Below, one piece after another: positions 14,770 to 22,336 of a DNA stretch of 22,850 nucleotides (positions are counted from its first letter, which is position 1; every line of letters begins with the position of its first letter). Where the stretch lies: contig DAOVGF010000048.1 in assembly GCA_030672545.1 (NCBI GenBank), forward strand, positions 1 to 22,850, read 5' to 3'. The notes beneath the pieces were generated by a model. That model made no database searches and was not told the DNA's origin. It saw only the letters and a list, made by a program, of their open reading frames with translations. The position numbers were made by a program, and so were the translations under genes. This DNA is from Candidatus Aerophobota bacterium (lineage in GTDB: Bacteria; Aerophobota; Aerophobia; Aerophobales; Aerophobaceae).

Positions 14770-14859
14770 CGTCCTAAAAATAAACAATACAAAAATCAGT
14801 CTGTCTTCTCCGTCGTGGGATACTTAATCTTATCTTCTGACGGTTAAAAGGAGGAGGAG

Positions 14860-15813
14860 TTGAGAGAATTAATAAAACCACAAAAGATAAAAATAGATGA
14901 GAATACTTTCTCTGATACCTACGCAAAGTTTATCATTGAACCCCTGGAAAGAGGGTTTGGAACGACATTGGGTAATTCTCTTCGTCGGGTTTTGTTCTCC
15001 TCTATTCCCGGTGCCGCAGTTGTATCTGTTAATATTGAAGGTGTATCTCATGAGTTTTCTACTATATCCGGTGTAGCCGAAGATGTTTTACAGATTTTTC
15101 AGAACCTGAAAAAAATGAGAGTTAGGCTCCAGACTAATGAAAGAGAATTGTATCTTGAAGCCATTGGTCCAACTAAGGTTAAGGCTGGTGATTTCAGTCC
15201 TGACAGCGAGGTGGAAATAGTAAATCCTGAGTTACCCATAGCCAATGTAACTTCTGATAAAGCCCGTTTATCCATGCGTGTTACTCTTGCCGAGGGGAGG
15301 GGATATGTAGAAGCAGCGGAAAATAAGAGAAAAGATCAGCCGATAGGGACCATTCCTGTGGACTCTATTTTTACACCGGTGGTAAATGTATCTTATCAGG
15401 TCATCCCAGCCAGAATTGGAAGAAAGACTAATTTTGATTCCTTGGTTATGGAAATTAATACTGATGGTACCATCAGACCGGATCAAGCCCTTAGAGAAGC
15501 GACCAAAATTCTGATAGAATACTTCAATCTCTTTACTAGGGAGATAGCTTCTGAGGAAAAAGTGGAGGTAGGAGTTGAGAGGAAAAAGGGTGAAGAATTT
15601 TTGGAGGAGGAAATTGAGGAAATCAATCTAATAGGTTCTCCTCTTAAGGCTCTTAAGAAGACAGGGATATTACAAATTAAGGATTTGGTTTCAAAGACCA
15701 GCGAGGAGTTACTCAAGATTCCCAATTTTGGCCAGAAATCTTTGGCCAGAGTGGAGAAGAAACTGGCTGAGAGTAATTTGAGTCTCTCCAGGAAAGAAAA
15801 AGAGACACAATAA
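14860..15813 (+). CDS. rpoA: DNA-directed RNA polymerase subunit alpha
   Basis: Scaffold subunit that dimerises and binds beta and beta prime through the N-terminal domain, and DNA or activators through the C-terminal domain (CTD). The NTD is standard: LERGFGTTLGNSLRRVLFSS (about 29-48), PGAAVVSVNIEGVSHEFSTI, and a NTDGTIRPDQALREA segment (about 200-214). After an acidic linker the CTD (about 250-310) keeps the helix-hairpin-helix segment PNFGQKSL. Its first DNA-contacting helix reads LIGSPLKALKKTGI, so Ser260, Lys263 and Ala264 stand where E. coli has Arg265, Asn268 and Cys269. The start is TTG after AAAAGGAGGAGGAG. The length of 317 is slightly short of E. coli. rplQ follows after 10 nt. 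Confidence 0.98.
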   Translation: MRELIKPQKIKIDENTFSDTYAKFIIEPLERGFGTTLGNSLRRVLFSSIPGAAVVSVNIEGVSHEFSTISGVAEDVLQIFQNLKKMRVRLQTNERELYLEAIGPTKVKAGDFSPDSEVEIVNPELPIANVTSDKARLSMRVTLAEGRGYVEAAENKRKDQPIGTIPVDSIFTPVVNVSYQVIPARIGRKTNFDSLVMEINTDGTIRPDQALREATKILIEYFNLFTREIASEEKVEVGVERKKGEEFLEEEIEEINLIGSPLKALKKTGILQIKDLVSKTSEELLKIPNFGQKSLARVEKKLAESNLSLSRKEKETQ

Positions 15814-15823
15814 GAGGATAAGA

Positions 15824-16174
15824 ATGAGGCACAGAAAGAAAGGGAAAAAACTCAATCGAGACAGAGATCACCGAGGAATGTTGCTTAGAAATTTAGCTAA
15901 ATGTCTTATTTTCCATGAAGAGATTATTACCACTCAAGCTAAAGCTTCTCAGGTTGCTCGTCTCACCGAAAGACTGATCACCTTAGCCAAAAGGAATTCC
16001 TTACATCACCGAAGATTAGTCTTGAGGTTTATTGGAGACAAAGAGATAACCAGAAAACTTTTTTCCACCATTGTTCCTCGCTATCAAGAAAGACAAGGGG
16101 GGTATACTCAGATAATCAAAATGGGCTATCGTCAGGGTGATAACGCCTCTCAGTGTAAGCTAAAACTTGTCTAA
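15824..16174 (+). CDS. rplQ: 50S ribosomal protein L17
   Basis: Large-subunit protein near the tunnel exit, the usual last gene of the alpha operon. The 116 residues begin MRHRKKGKKLNRDRDHRG and continue with LLRNLAKCLIFHEEIITTQA, then KASQVARLTERLITLAK. The C-terminal GGYTQIIKMGYRQGDNASQC is family-typical. The stop is only 2 nt from the truA start, so the operon most likely continues into the tRNA genes. Confidence 0.98.
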   Translation: MRHRKKGKKLNRDRDHRGMLLRNLAKCLIFHEEIITTQAKASQVARLTERLITLAKRNSLHHRRLVLRFIGDKEITRKLFSTIVPRYQERQGGYTQIIKMGYRQGDNASQCKLKLV

Positions 16175-16176
16175 CT

Positions 16177-16929
16177 TTGTTAAAGAACATAAGATTTATT
16201 CTGGAATATGATGGATGTGCTTATCACGGATGGCAAAAGCAACCGGGTCTTTCTACAGTCCAGGGGCAGATAGAAGAGACACTGTCTGCTTTTTTTGGTA
16301 CTAGAGTTCAGGTAATGGGAGCAGGCAGAACCGATGCGGGAGTTCATGCCAAGGGACAGGTAGCTAATTTCTTGGTAGATACTTCTCTTTCTGCTCCAAC
16401 CATAATGTTCGCTATTAACCATTATCTCCCGATCAACATCAGGATAAAGAAAGCTGAAAATGTTCCTCTCGATTTTCATTCTCAAAAAGATGCTTGCTAT
16501 CGCCTGTATAGCTATGCTATTTACAACTATCCCGTTAATTCCCCTTTCTATCATAACTACACCTGGTGGGTTATTCATCCTCTCGATACAGAGCTTATGA
16601 AGGAAGCTATGCGATTTTTAGTGGGAAAACATGATTTTGCTTCCTTTCAGAATCAAGGGAGTCCATCTTCTTCTACTTGGAGGGAAATAAAGAAAATATA
16701 TCTCCGAAAAGGATCTTTAATTTTTATTTTTATCCAAGGAGATAGTTTCCTTTACAAAATGGTGCGGAATATAGTAGGTACTCTGGTTGAGGTGGGTAGG
16801 CGAAAAATTTCTTCAGTTCAAGTGAAGAGAATTTTGGAACTGTCGGATAGAAAAAAGGCTGGTCCTACTGCTCCGGCCCGAGGGCTTTACCTAATGAGAG
16901 TAGGGTATCCCAGACTACCTCAGAATTGA
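16177..16929 (+). CDS. truA: tRNA pseudouridine(38-40) synthase
   Basis: Isomerises uridines 38, 39 and 40 in the tRNA anticodon stem. The 250 residues start with the family pattern NIRFILEYDGCAYHGWQKQP, and TVQGQIEETL follows. The catalytic Asp53 is in MGAGRTDAGVHAKGQV. The C-terminal FLYKMVRNIVGTLVEVGR and TAPARGLYLMRVGY are also conserved. The only start consistent with the N-terminus is TTG 16177, without a clear ribosome binding site, so translation probably depends on coupling to rplQ. A 46-nt gap to tilS holds only an AAAGGGGAAAAGG site. Confidence 0.97.
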   Translation: MLKNIRFILEYDGCAYHGWQKQPGLSTVQGQIEETLSAFFGTRVQVMGAGRTDAGVHAKGQVANFLVDTSLSAPTIMFAINHYLPINIRIKKAENVPLDFHSQKDACYRLYSYAIYNYPVNSPFYHNYTWWVIHPLDTELMKEAMRFLVGKHDFASFQNQGSPSSSTWREIKKIYLRKGSLIFIFIQGDSFLYKMVRNIVGTLVEVGRRKISSVQVKRILELSDRKKAGPTAPARGLYLMRVGYPRLPQN

Positions 16930-16975
16930 CAATATCTTCTATCTGGACTAAAGTTACCTAAAGGGGAAAAGGTAA

Positions 16976-18388
16976 ATGCCCGGGAAAAGGGATCCACTTT
17001 TAGAAAAAGTTGGGCTAACTATAGGGAAGTACGGGTTACTTCCCTATAGCTCTCAGGTAGTTGTAGGGGTATCAGGTGGCCCGGATTCTGTGGCTCTGCT
17101 TCATATTTTATATCGATTAAAATCGGTACTTAATCTAAAACTTTGGGTTGCTCACCTCAACCATAAGTTGAGACCAGGCGAAGCAGAGAGAGAGGCAAGC
17201 TGGACTAAAAGATTTGCTTCCAAATTGGGGATTGCTGTAATCTCTGATTCTTTCGATGTGCCTCTTCTGGCTAAGAAGAAAGGTCTGTCTATAGAGACGG
17301 CGGCCCGTCAGGCACGCTACAATTTTCTGGAGCATGTGGCCGTTAAAGTAGGTGCCAGTAAAATTGCTCTTGGTCACACCGCCTCTGATCAGGTAGAGAC
17401 GGTCTTGATGAGATTTCTCAGAGGCAGTGGACTAGAGGGACTTTCTGGTATTCCACCGGCTCGGGGGAAGATTATTCGACCACTAATTGGGGTTTTTAGA
17501 GAAGAAGTGGAGCAATACTGTCAGGATAATTTTCTCGATCCTTGTTTTGATTCTTCTAATCGCCAGAGGATTTGTCTTCGCAATAGAGTTCGTTTGGACC
17601 TGATTCCTTATCTGTCTGGCCATTTCAATCCACAATTGGAAAGTAGTCTCTTCCGTCTGCTCCAAATTACTAGGGCGGACAACGAGTATCTTCAGGGGGA
17701 GGCGCGGAGGGTTTGGAAATCCTTGATAGTGGACAGAAACGAAGGCAAAATAATTTTAAATTTTAAGAAATTATCTTCTCTGCACCTGGCTCTCCAGAGA
17801 AGAGTTATCCGGCTAACCATTGAGACTATCAAGGGCGATCTGCGGGGAATCAGCTTCCGGCAAATAAAGTCTTTACTGGAACTTAATTGCTCTAAAGGTA
17901 CCAGAATAATCAGTCTTCCGGGCAATCTTCGGGTAGAGGGCCGATACGGTCAGTTAGTGATAAAAAAGAAAAAGAAGGAGGAAGATGAAGTTTCTCTTTC
18001 TTATGGTCGACTGCGAGTTCCGGGGGAAACTAAATTATCAGAGCTGAACCTTCGGTTTCGAAGCAGTTTAATCAAAAAAACATCCTCTTGGCTTTCTAAG
18101 AATCCGAATTTTGCCTTCCTGGATCATAATAAGATCTCTGGCTCTCTTTTCTTCCGTTCCAGAAAGATAGGGGATAGGTTCCAGCCTTTGGGAATGGTGG
18201 GTACTAAGAAATTAAAGGACTTTTTTATCGACCTAAAGATTCCCCGTTTTAAGAGAGATAAAATTCCTCTTTTAGTTAGTAAAAGTGAAATTGTTTGGGT
18301 AGTGGGGCAACGAATCAGCGAGAGGTTCAAAATAGATGAAAATACCAAAAAGATTCTTAAGATCGAGGTGAGGGAAGAAAATGGATGA
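16976..18388 (+). CDS. tilS: tRNA(Ile)-lysidine synthase
   Basis: Uses ATP and lysine to convert C34 of the CAU-anticodon tRNA-Ile to lysidine, which changes its decoding from AUG to AUA. The PP-loop is visible as VVVGVSGGPDSVALLHIL (SGGPDS at residues 33-38). The N-terminal domain also shows HLNHKLRPGEAEREASW, ALGHTASDQVETVLMRFLRG, and RPLIGVFREEV. The C-terminal TilS domain carries GDRFQPLGMVGTKKLKDFFI followed by KIPRFKRDKIPLL and EIVWVVGQRISERF. The full-length size of 470 residues is normal. The last 8 nt overlap hisB. Confidence 0.96.
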   Translation: MPGKRDPLLEKVGLTIGKYGLLPYSSQVVVGVSGGPDSVALLHILYRLKSVLNLKLWVAHLNHKLRPGEAEREASWTKRFASKLGIAVISDSFDVPLLAKKKGLSIETAARQARYNFLEHVAVKVGASKIALGHTASDQVETVLMRFLRGSGLEGLSGIPPARGKIIRPLIGVFREEVEQYCQDNFLDPCFDSSNRQRICLRNRVRLDLIPYLSGHFNPQLESSLFRLLQITRADNEYLQGEARRVWKSLIVDRNEGKIILNFKKLSSLHLALQRRVIRLTIETIKGDLRGISFRQIKSLLELNCSKGTRIISLPGNLRVEGRYGQLVIKKKKKEEDEVSLSYGRLRVPGETKLSELNLRFRSSLIKKTSSWLSKNPNFAFLDHNKISGSLFFRSRKIGDRFQPLGMVGTKKLKDFFIDLKIPRFKRDKIPLLVSKSEIVWVVGQRISERFKIDENTKKILKIEVREENG

Positions 18389-18974
18389 TCCTACAGTTGT
18401 CAAGCGAATAACCAGGGAAACACAGATTAGACTTTCTCTGAGGATTAGTGGTCAAGGGGTCTCGGAGATTGAAACTACCTATCCGTTTTTTGACCATATG
18501 CTTTTGCTTTTTTCCTGTCATGGCTTTTTTGATTTGGAAATATCTGCCCAAGCGGATGTAAAAGTGGGGTATCATCATCTACTTGAAGATATGGGGATTT
18601 GTCTGGGTAAGGCATTTAGAGAAGCTCTGGGAACTAAGAAGGGCATTAGGAGGTATGGAAGTGCTTTTGTACCCATGGATGACGTCTTGACCCAGTGTGT
18701 TATTGATATCAGCGGACGTCCTTTTCTTATCTTTAAAGTTCCTTCCCTCTTATTGGGGAATCAGATTGACCTGGAAGGATTTGAGGGATTTTTTAGAAGT
18801 TTTTCTTCTCACTCCGGGATTACCATGCATATCAATGTTCATTACGGCACGGGAGTTCACCATATTTTGGAGTCTATATTCAAGGCTTTTGCTCTTAGTT
18901 TGGATGAAGCTACTCTATCCGAGGTCCGTCGGAAAGGAGTTCCTTCCAGCAAGGGCCGAATAGATGAGATTTAA
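18381..18974 (+). CDS. hisB: Imidazoleglycerol-phosphate dehydratase
   Basis: Catalyses the sixth step of histidine synthesis, dehydration of imidazoleglycerol phosphate to imidazole-acetol phosphate, using manganese. The 197 residues match the monofunctional enzyme. The two metal-binding motifs are present: HHLLED (H65, H66, E69) and HHILES (H160, H161, E164), as well as PFFDHM (His39) and HSGITMH. The helix after the first motif, KKGIRRYGSAFVPMDD, is typical. Residue L67 replaces the usual Thr in HHTxED, and Tyr64 precedes the histidines where Asp is common. No other his gene is in the window; the gene overlaps tilS by 8 nt and is 2 nt from dtd. Confidence 0.93.
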   Translation: MDDPTVVKRITRETQIRLSLRISGQGVSEIETTYPFFDHMLLLFSCHGFFDLEISAQADVKVGYHHLLEDMGICLGKAFREALGTKKGIRRYGSAFVPMDDVLTQCVIDISGRPFLIFKVPSLLLGNQIDLEGFEGFFRSFSSHSGITMHINVHYGTGVHHILESIFKAFALSLDEATLSEVRRKGVPSSKGRIDEI

Positions 18975-18976
18975 AA

Positions 18977-19429
18977 GTGCGGGTGGTTATTCAACGTTGC
19001 CAAAAAGCTGTCTGTGAGGTTAAAGAGAAGGTAATTGCTTCCATTAACCGAGGAATGGTTATTTTTTTGGGGGTGGGTAAAGATGATGACCTTAAAGATG
19101 TTAGATATTTAATTGAAAAAATCCTTCATTTGAGAATATTTGAAGATCAAAAGGGGAAAATGAATCTTTCTTTACTTCAACAAGGCGGTGAGATTCTTCT
19201 TATTCCTCAGTTTACTCTTTATGCGGATTGCCGAAGAGGGCGTCGTCCTAATTTTGCCCAGGCGGCTATTCCTCGAAAAGCGGAGGAGCTTTATCTCGCA
19301 TTTCTGGGTTTAGTGAGAGATAAAATAAGTACTGTTAAGGCCGGCTGCTTTGGCGCGTCGATGAAGATTATGGTGGAGAACGATGGGCCGGTAACTATAA
19401 TTCTGGACAGTGATAAAAAGAATGTTTGA
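18977..19429 (+). CDS. dtd: D-aminoacyl-tRNA deacylase
   Basis: Hydrolyses D-amino acids and mischarged glycine from tRNA, acting as a chirality checkpoint. The 150 residues match the family length. The opening MRVVIQRCQKAVCEVKEKVI, the ILHLRIFEDQKGKMNLSLL segment, and the two active-site motifs are recognisable: PQFTLYAD (77-84, Thr80) and NDGPVT (135-140, the Gly-cisPro motif). The first motif normally reads SQFTL; here Pro replaces the Ser. The start is GTG 18977, close to the hisB stop, with no obvious ribosome binding site. It is the last gene before the pil promoter. Confidence 0.95.
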   Translation: MRVVIQRCQKAVCEVKEKVIASINRGMVIFLGVGKDDDLKDVRYLIEKILHLRIFEDQKGKMNLSLLQQGGEILLIPQFTLYADCRRGRRPNFAQAAIPRKAEELYLAFLGLVRDKISTVKAGCFGASMKIMVENDGPVTIILDSDKKNV

Positions 19430-19456
19430 GTCAGTTTTCTGTTGATAGAAGTGAGC

Positions 19457-19475
19457 GGATCAAAAGGGTTGATTT
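19457..19475 (+). terminator. Weak possible terminator after dtd
   Basis: ATCAA (19459-19463) and TTGAT (19469-19473) can pair around AAGGG, extendable by two G-U pairs, and three to four T bases follow. The stem is short and AT-rich, so termination would be inefficient at best. Its position between the dtd stop and the pil promoter makes it plausible as the end of the ribosomal superoperon. Confidence 0.25.
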
Positions 19476-19481
19476 TGCTCC

Positions 19482-19510
19482 TTGACAATATTCGCTGAAC
19501 TTGCTAAAAT
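19482..19510 (+). promoter_or_regulatory. Sigma-70-type promoter of the pilMNOPQ operon
   Basis: A perfect -35 box TTGACA at 19482-19487 is separated by exactly 17 bases from TAAAAT at 19505-19510, one mismatch from the consensus -10. A transcript would start about 19516-19518, giving a leader of about 25 nt with the AGAGGT ribosome binding site of pilM at 19531. It lies in a 112-nt gap, the longest in the window, and directly precedes a functionally distinct operon. Confidence 0.8.
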
Positions 19511-19541
19511 TCTATAGAGCTTCTATTAAAAGAGGTAAGAG

Positions 19542-20639
19542 ATGGTTAAAGAAATAGTAGGGTTAGAAGTGGGCGCTGGGACGGTGAAAATTGTTAAACT
19601 GACTCATAAGAAGAATACCGTAAGATTGAAGGCTTTGGGGCAGATGGAAATTCCGCTATTGCACCGAGGGGGAGATATTTCTCAACAAACAGGTGTTATT
19701 AGCGGCGTTCTCAGGAGTCTGTTGGACCGTTACCAGGTTAGCTCGAGACAAATCGTTTCCGGGGTAGGAGGAGAGTCGGTTGTGGTACGCAAAATTAAAG
19801 TTCCCTATATGAAAGAATCTGAGCTTGAACGGGCTATTCAATGGGAGGCGGAAGAGTATATTCCTTACCCGATAAATCAAGTTTCTCTCGGCTTCGATAT
19901 TTTAGACGTAGATCCACCCGGCCAGGAAAATAGAGAAATATCTTTATTGCTGGTGGGAGTGAAGAACGAGACTATTCAAAATCATATTCAGATTCTCCGA
20001 GCATCGGGAGTCTCATGTCAAATAGTAGATGTAGATGCTCTGGCGTTGTTTAACTCGTATGTTTGGTCAAATCCCCAGGATAACAAAGGGGTAGCCTTGC
20101 TGGAAATTGGTTACCGTCGAACCGATATCGTTCTTATCGGAGAAAACCATCCCTTTTTAGTAAGGAGTGTTAATTTAGGAGGGTTTCACCTTACTCGGAC
20201 CTTATCTGAAGAGCTGGGGATAAATTACACCGAGGCTGAAAAGGTCAAAAAAAAATATGGGCTGTTGGGGGTGAAGGAAAAATTAGTTGCCTCAGAAGAG
20301 GAGAAAAAGGATGAAGAGGTAAAAGTAAAGGTGGATGAAATAATCCGAAAAACTCTGGAAGAGTTAGTCGGCGAGATTATTCATTCTTTCGAGTATTATT
20401 CTTCGCATACAGAAGGTACACCGATTAGAAAGTTGGTTTTAAGCGGTGGTACGGCTTTACTAAAAAATGCTGACCGATTTCTTTCAGAAGAACTGGGGGT
20501 TCCGGTAGAAATGGCCAATCCCTTCAAGAGAGTAACTTGCGACCCAGGAAGGTTTTCCTCGGAGTTGCTTACCCAGATTGGGCCAGTATATGCAGTTACT
20601 TTGGGATTGGCTCTTCGGAAAGTTAGCTCTTATGATTGA
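19542..20639 (+). CDS. pilM: Type IV pilus assembly ATPase-fold protein PilM
   Basis: Cytoplasmic actin-like (FtsA-related) protein that binds the N-terminal tail of PilN and joins the pilus inner-membrane complex to the motor. The 365 residues contain the nucleotide-fold opening VGLEVGAGTVKIVKL (6-20), the diagnostic AIQWEAEEYIPYPINQV segment (about 88-104), ALLEIGYRRTDIVLI, and the C-terminal LVLSGGTALLKNAD phosphate-binding turn. The ATG is preceded by AGAGGTAAGA. It ends inside pilN (8-nt overlap). No membrane segment is apparent, as expected. Confidence 0.95.
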   Translation: MVKEIVGLEVGAGTVKIVKLTHKKNTVRLKALGQMEIPLLHRGGDISQQTGVISGVLRSLLDRYQVSSRQIVSGVGGESVVVRKIKVPYMKESELERAIQWEAEEYIPYPINQVSLGFDILDVDPPGQENREISLLLVGVKNETIQNHIQILRASGVSCQIVDVDALALFNSYVWSNPQDNKGVALLEIGYRRTDIVLIGENHPFLVRSVNLGGFHLTRTLSEELGINYTEAEKVKKKYGLLGVKEKLVASEEEKKDEEVKVKVDEIIRKTLEELVGEIIHSFEYYSSHTEGTPIRKLVLSGGTALLKNADRFLSEELGVPVEMANPFKRVTCDPGRFSSELLTQIGPVYAVTLGLALRKVSSYD

Positions 20640-21210
20640 GATTAATTTACTTCCCAAGGAAATAGTCCAAAGGAAAAAGATTAGGGCATTTGTAAGCTTT
20701 GTTTCTATTTGTGCATTGGTTTCTTTGGCGATGTGCGCGTTGTGGTTTGTCACTTTGACTCAGGAAGTATCTCGATCTCAGGATAGACTCAAATTAACTA
20801 AAGCAAAGGTGAGGCAGTATCAACCTACTCTTGAGGAAATTAAGAAATACCAAGGAGAGATATCTCAAGTGCAATCAAGACTGAATGCTATAGAGAATCT
20901 TACCTTTGGACAATCGGTATGGGCCCGGGTTCTCTTGGAAATAAGCCGTGCTCTACCAGAGGATGTTTGGCTTAAGAAGGTAAATGAGATTAAAGTTGAA
21001 GAGATAAGGTTTCTAAACATAGAGGGATTTAGCCTGGATCAGACTTTGGCCGTGGCTAACTTTATGGAAAACCTGTCTTACTCACCTCTTTTTAAAGACA
21101 CTCGTTTTTATAATCTCACCAGGGAAGAGACTGAGGGGATTCCGGTAATGCAATTTCGTATCAGTTGTAGGTTAACAGGTTTCGTCCCCGGTACAGGAGT
21201 AGCAAATTGA
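20632..21210 (+). CDS. pilN: Type IV pilus inner-membrane protein PilN
   Basis: Bitopic membrane protein that pairs with PilO in the periplasm and docks PilM through its short cytoplasmic tail. I start it at ATG 20632 because MIEINLLPKE is the PilM-binding motif found at the N-terminus of PilN; the frame is open further upstream but inside pilM. The 192 residues have one hydrophobic segment (about 19-41), a charged coiled-coil stretch (about 44-90), and a C-terminal ferredoxin-like part beginning near LPEDVWLKKV. The stop overlaps the pilO start (TTGA). Confidence 0.93.
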   Translation: MIEINLLPKEIVQRKKIRAFVSFVSICALVSLAMCALWFVTLTQEVSRSQDRLKLTKAKVRQYQPTLEEIKKYQGEISQVQSRLNAIENLTFGQSVWARVLLEISRALPEDVWLKKVNEIKVEEIRFLNIEGFSLDQTLAVANFMENLSYSPLFKDTRFYNLTREETEGIPVMQFRISCRLTGFVPGTGVAN

Positions 21211-21869
21211 TTTTTAGCTTCAAGGGAAGGTTACTAGTAGGAATTGGGATCTTCCTGGGAGTAATTCTTGTATTTTACTGGTTATTTTATCTTCCTCAAA
21301 CAGTCCGTGTTCATACCATTGAAGCAGAAATAAGGCGTGAGAATGTCCGGATAAGAGAATTGGAACGTAAGACAAAAGAATTGGCTGAGGTGAAAGAGAA
21401 ATATCAGGAGTTAACCAACAAACTGGCTCAGGCAGAAATTCTTCCTCTTACAGAAAAAGGATTTCACAATTTTCTTCATGAATTAGGATTGAGAGGAGAA
21501 ATCTATGGCATTAGTTTTCTTAATCTGTCTCCCAAATCTACTATTTCCGGTAAATACTATGACTCTATTCCTATAGAAATTACTCTTCGTAGTACCTATT
21601 ACAGTCTTGGAATGCTTCTTTCTGCCTTAGCTGAACAACAGAAAGAAATACCTTTTACTATTGATGATATTAGTATTACTGCTCTGGAAGGGGAAGAATT
21701 ACGCTATCCGGGAGGTAGTTATTCTCATTCTATTCAGGCCGATCTGACTGTCTCTCTTTATTTATATAAGGAGAGTTTTCTGTCTTCCTATAAGAGCCCG
21801 GAGGAAATACTGAAAGAGAGTTTGGGAAAGAAAAAGATCATTAACCAAGAACCCCAGAAGAGAAGATAA
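21207..21869 (+). CDS. pilO: Type IV pilus inner-membrane protein PilO
   Basis: Periplasmic partner of PilN in the alignment complex. The 220 residues have an N-terminal transmembrane segment (about 9-30), a coiled coil rich in Glu, Arg and Lys (about 35-75), and an alpha/beta periplasmic domain. The hallmarks FLHELGLRGEIYGISFLNLS and YYDSIPIEITLRSTYYSLGM resemble the PilO fold. The C-terminal 30 residues are charged and probably flexible. The start is TTG after CAGGAGTAGCAAA; the stop shares one base with pilP. Confidence 0.9.
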   Translation: MIFSFKGRLLVGIGIFLGVILVFYWLFYLPQTVRVHTIEAEIRRENVRIRELERKTKELAEVKEKYQELTNKLAQAEILPLTEKGFHNFLHELGLRGEIYGISFLNLSPKSTISGKYYDSIPIEITLRSTYYSLGMLLSALAEQQKEIPFTIDDISITALEGEELRYPGGSYSHSIQADLTVSLYLYKESFLSSYKSPEEILKESLGKKKIINQEPQKRR

Positions 21870-22336
21870 TGAAGCTCATTTTATTTCTTGCTTTAGCAAT
21901 TTTTTTGAATCTTACTTCCCTATTTTTTCTGGGAACCGGAAGAACAGAAGGAAAGACTTCTAACGAACTTTCCTCTTCGGTCCTTCATTATGAAAAGGAA
22001 GGGAGAGACCCTTTTACCTCGCTGCTGCGATTAAAAGAAGAGAAAATGAGGGAGAAGGAGGAGCGAGTGCTTCCTGCTTCTCCGGGATTTCCGTTGGTTA
22101 TATCTAAAGAATTGGTTACCAATAGTGATTTTGAGTTGTTAGGGATAGTTTGGAACCTGGATGGAGCAGTAGTGCTACTGGCGAAAGATGGTTTGACGTG
22201 GGGACCGCTCAGAGAGGGTCAAAGAATCGAGGAGACGCCCTATCGAGTTCTCTGCATCGAGGGAAAAAGCGGAAAGGTGCTTCTCTGGGCAGATAATGAG
22301 ATTATTCAATTAAGATTTAGAAGGGGGTCAGAATGA
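21869..22336 (+). CDS. pilP: Pilus assembly protein PilP-like
   Basis: Periplasmic connector between the PilN-PilO complex and the secretin PilQ. The 155 residues have an N-terminal hydrophobic segment (about 3-22), the motif GRDPFTSLL (about 46-54) typical of PilP, a charged linker, and a C-terminal beta-domain beginning near FELLGIVWNLDGAVVLLAKD (homology-region fold). It has no Cys near the signal segment, so it lacks the lipobox of classical PilP and may stay as an uncleaved membrane anchor, more like GspC. Identity rests largely on gene order and the C-terminal domain. Confidence 0.8.
   Translation: MKLILFLALAIFLNLTSLFFLGTGRTEGKTSNELSSSVLHYEKEGRDPFTSLLRLKEEKMREKEERVLPASPGFPLVISKELVTNSDFELLGIVWNLDGAVVLLAKDGLTWGPLREGQRIEETPYRVLCIEGKSGKVLLWADNEIIQLRFRRGSE

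Noticed and set aside
18381..18974. hisB as a decaying gene
   Set aside because: Full length, both metal-binding motifs intact, in frame, and overlapping its neighbour in the usual operon manner.
20578..20631. Longer PilN starting inside pilM
   Set aside because: PilN begins with the conserved MIEINLLPKE tail that binds PilM; the upstream part is pilM read in another frame.
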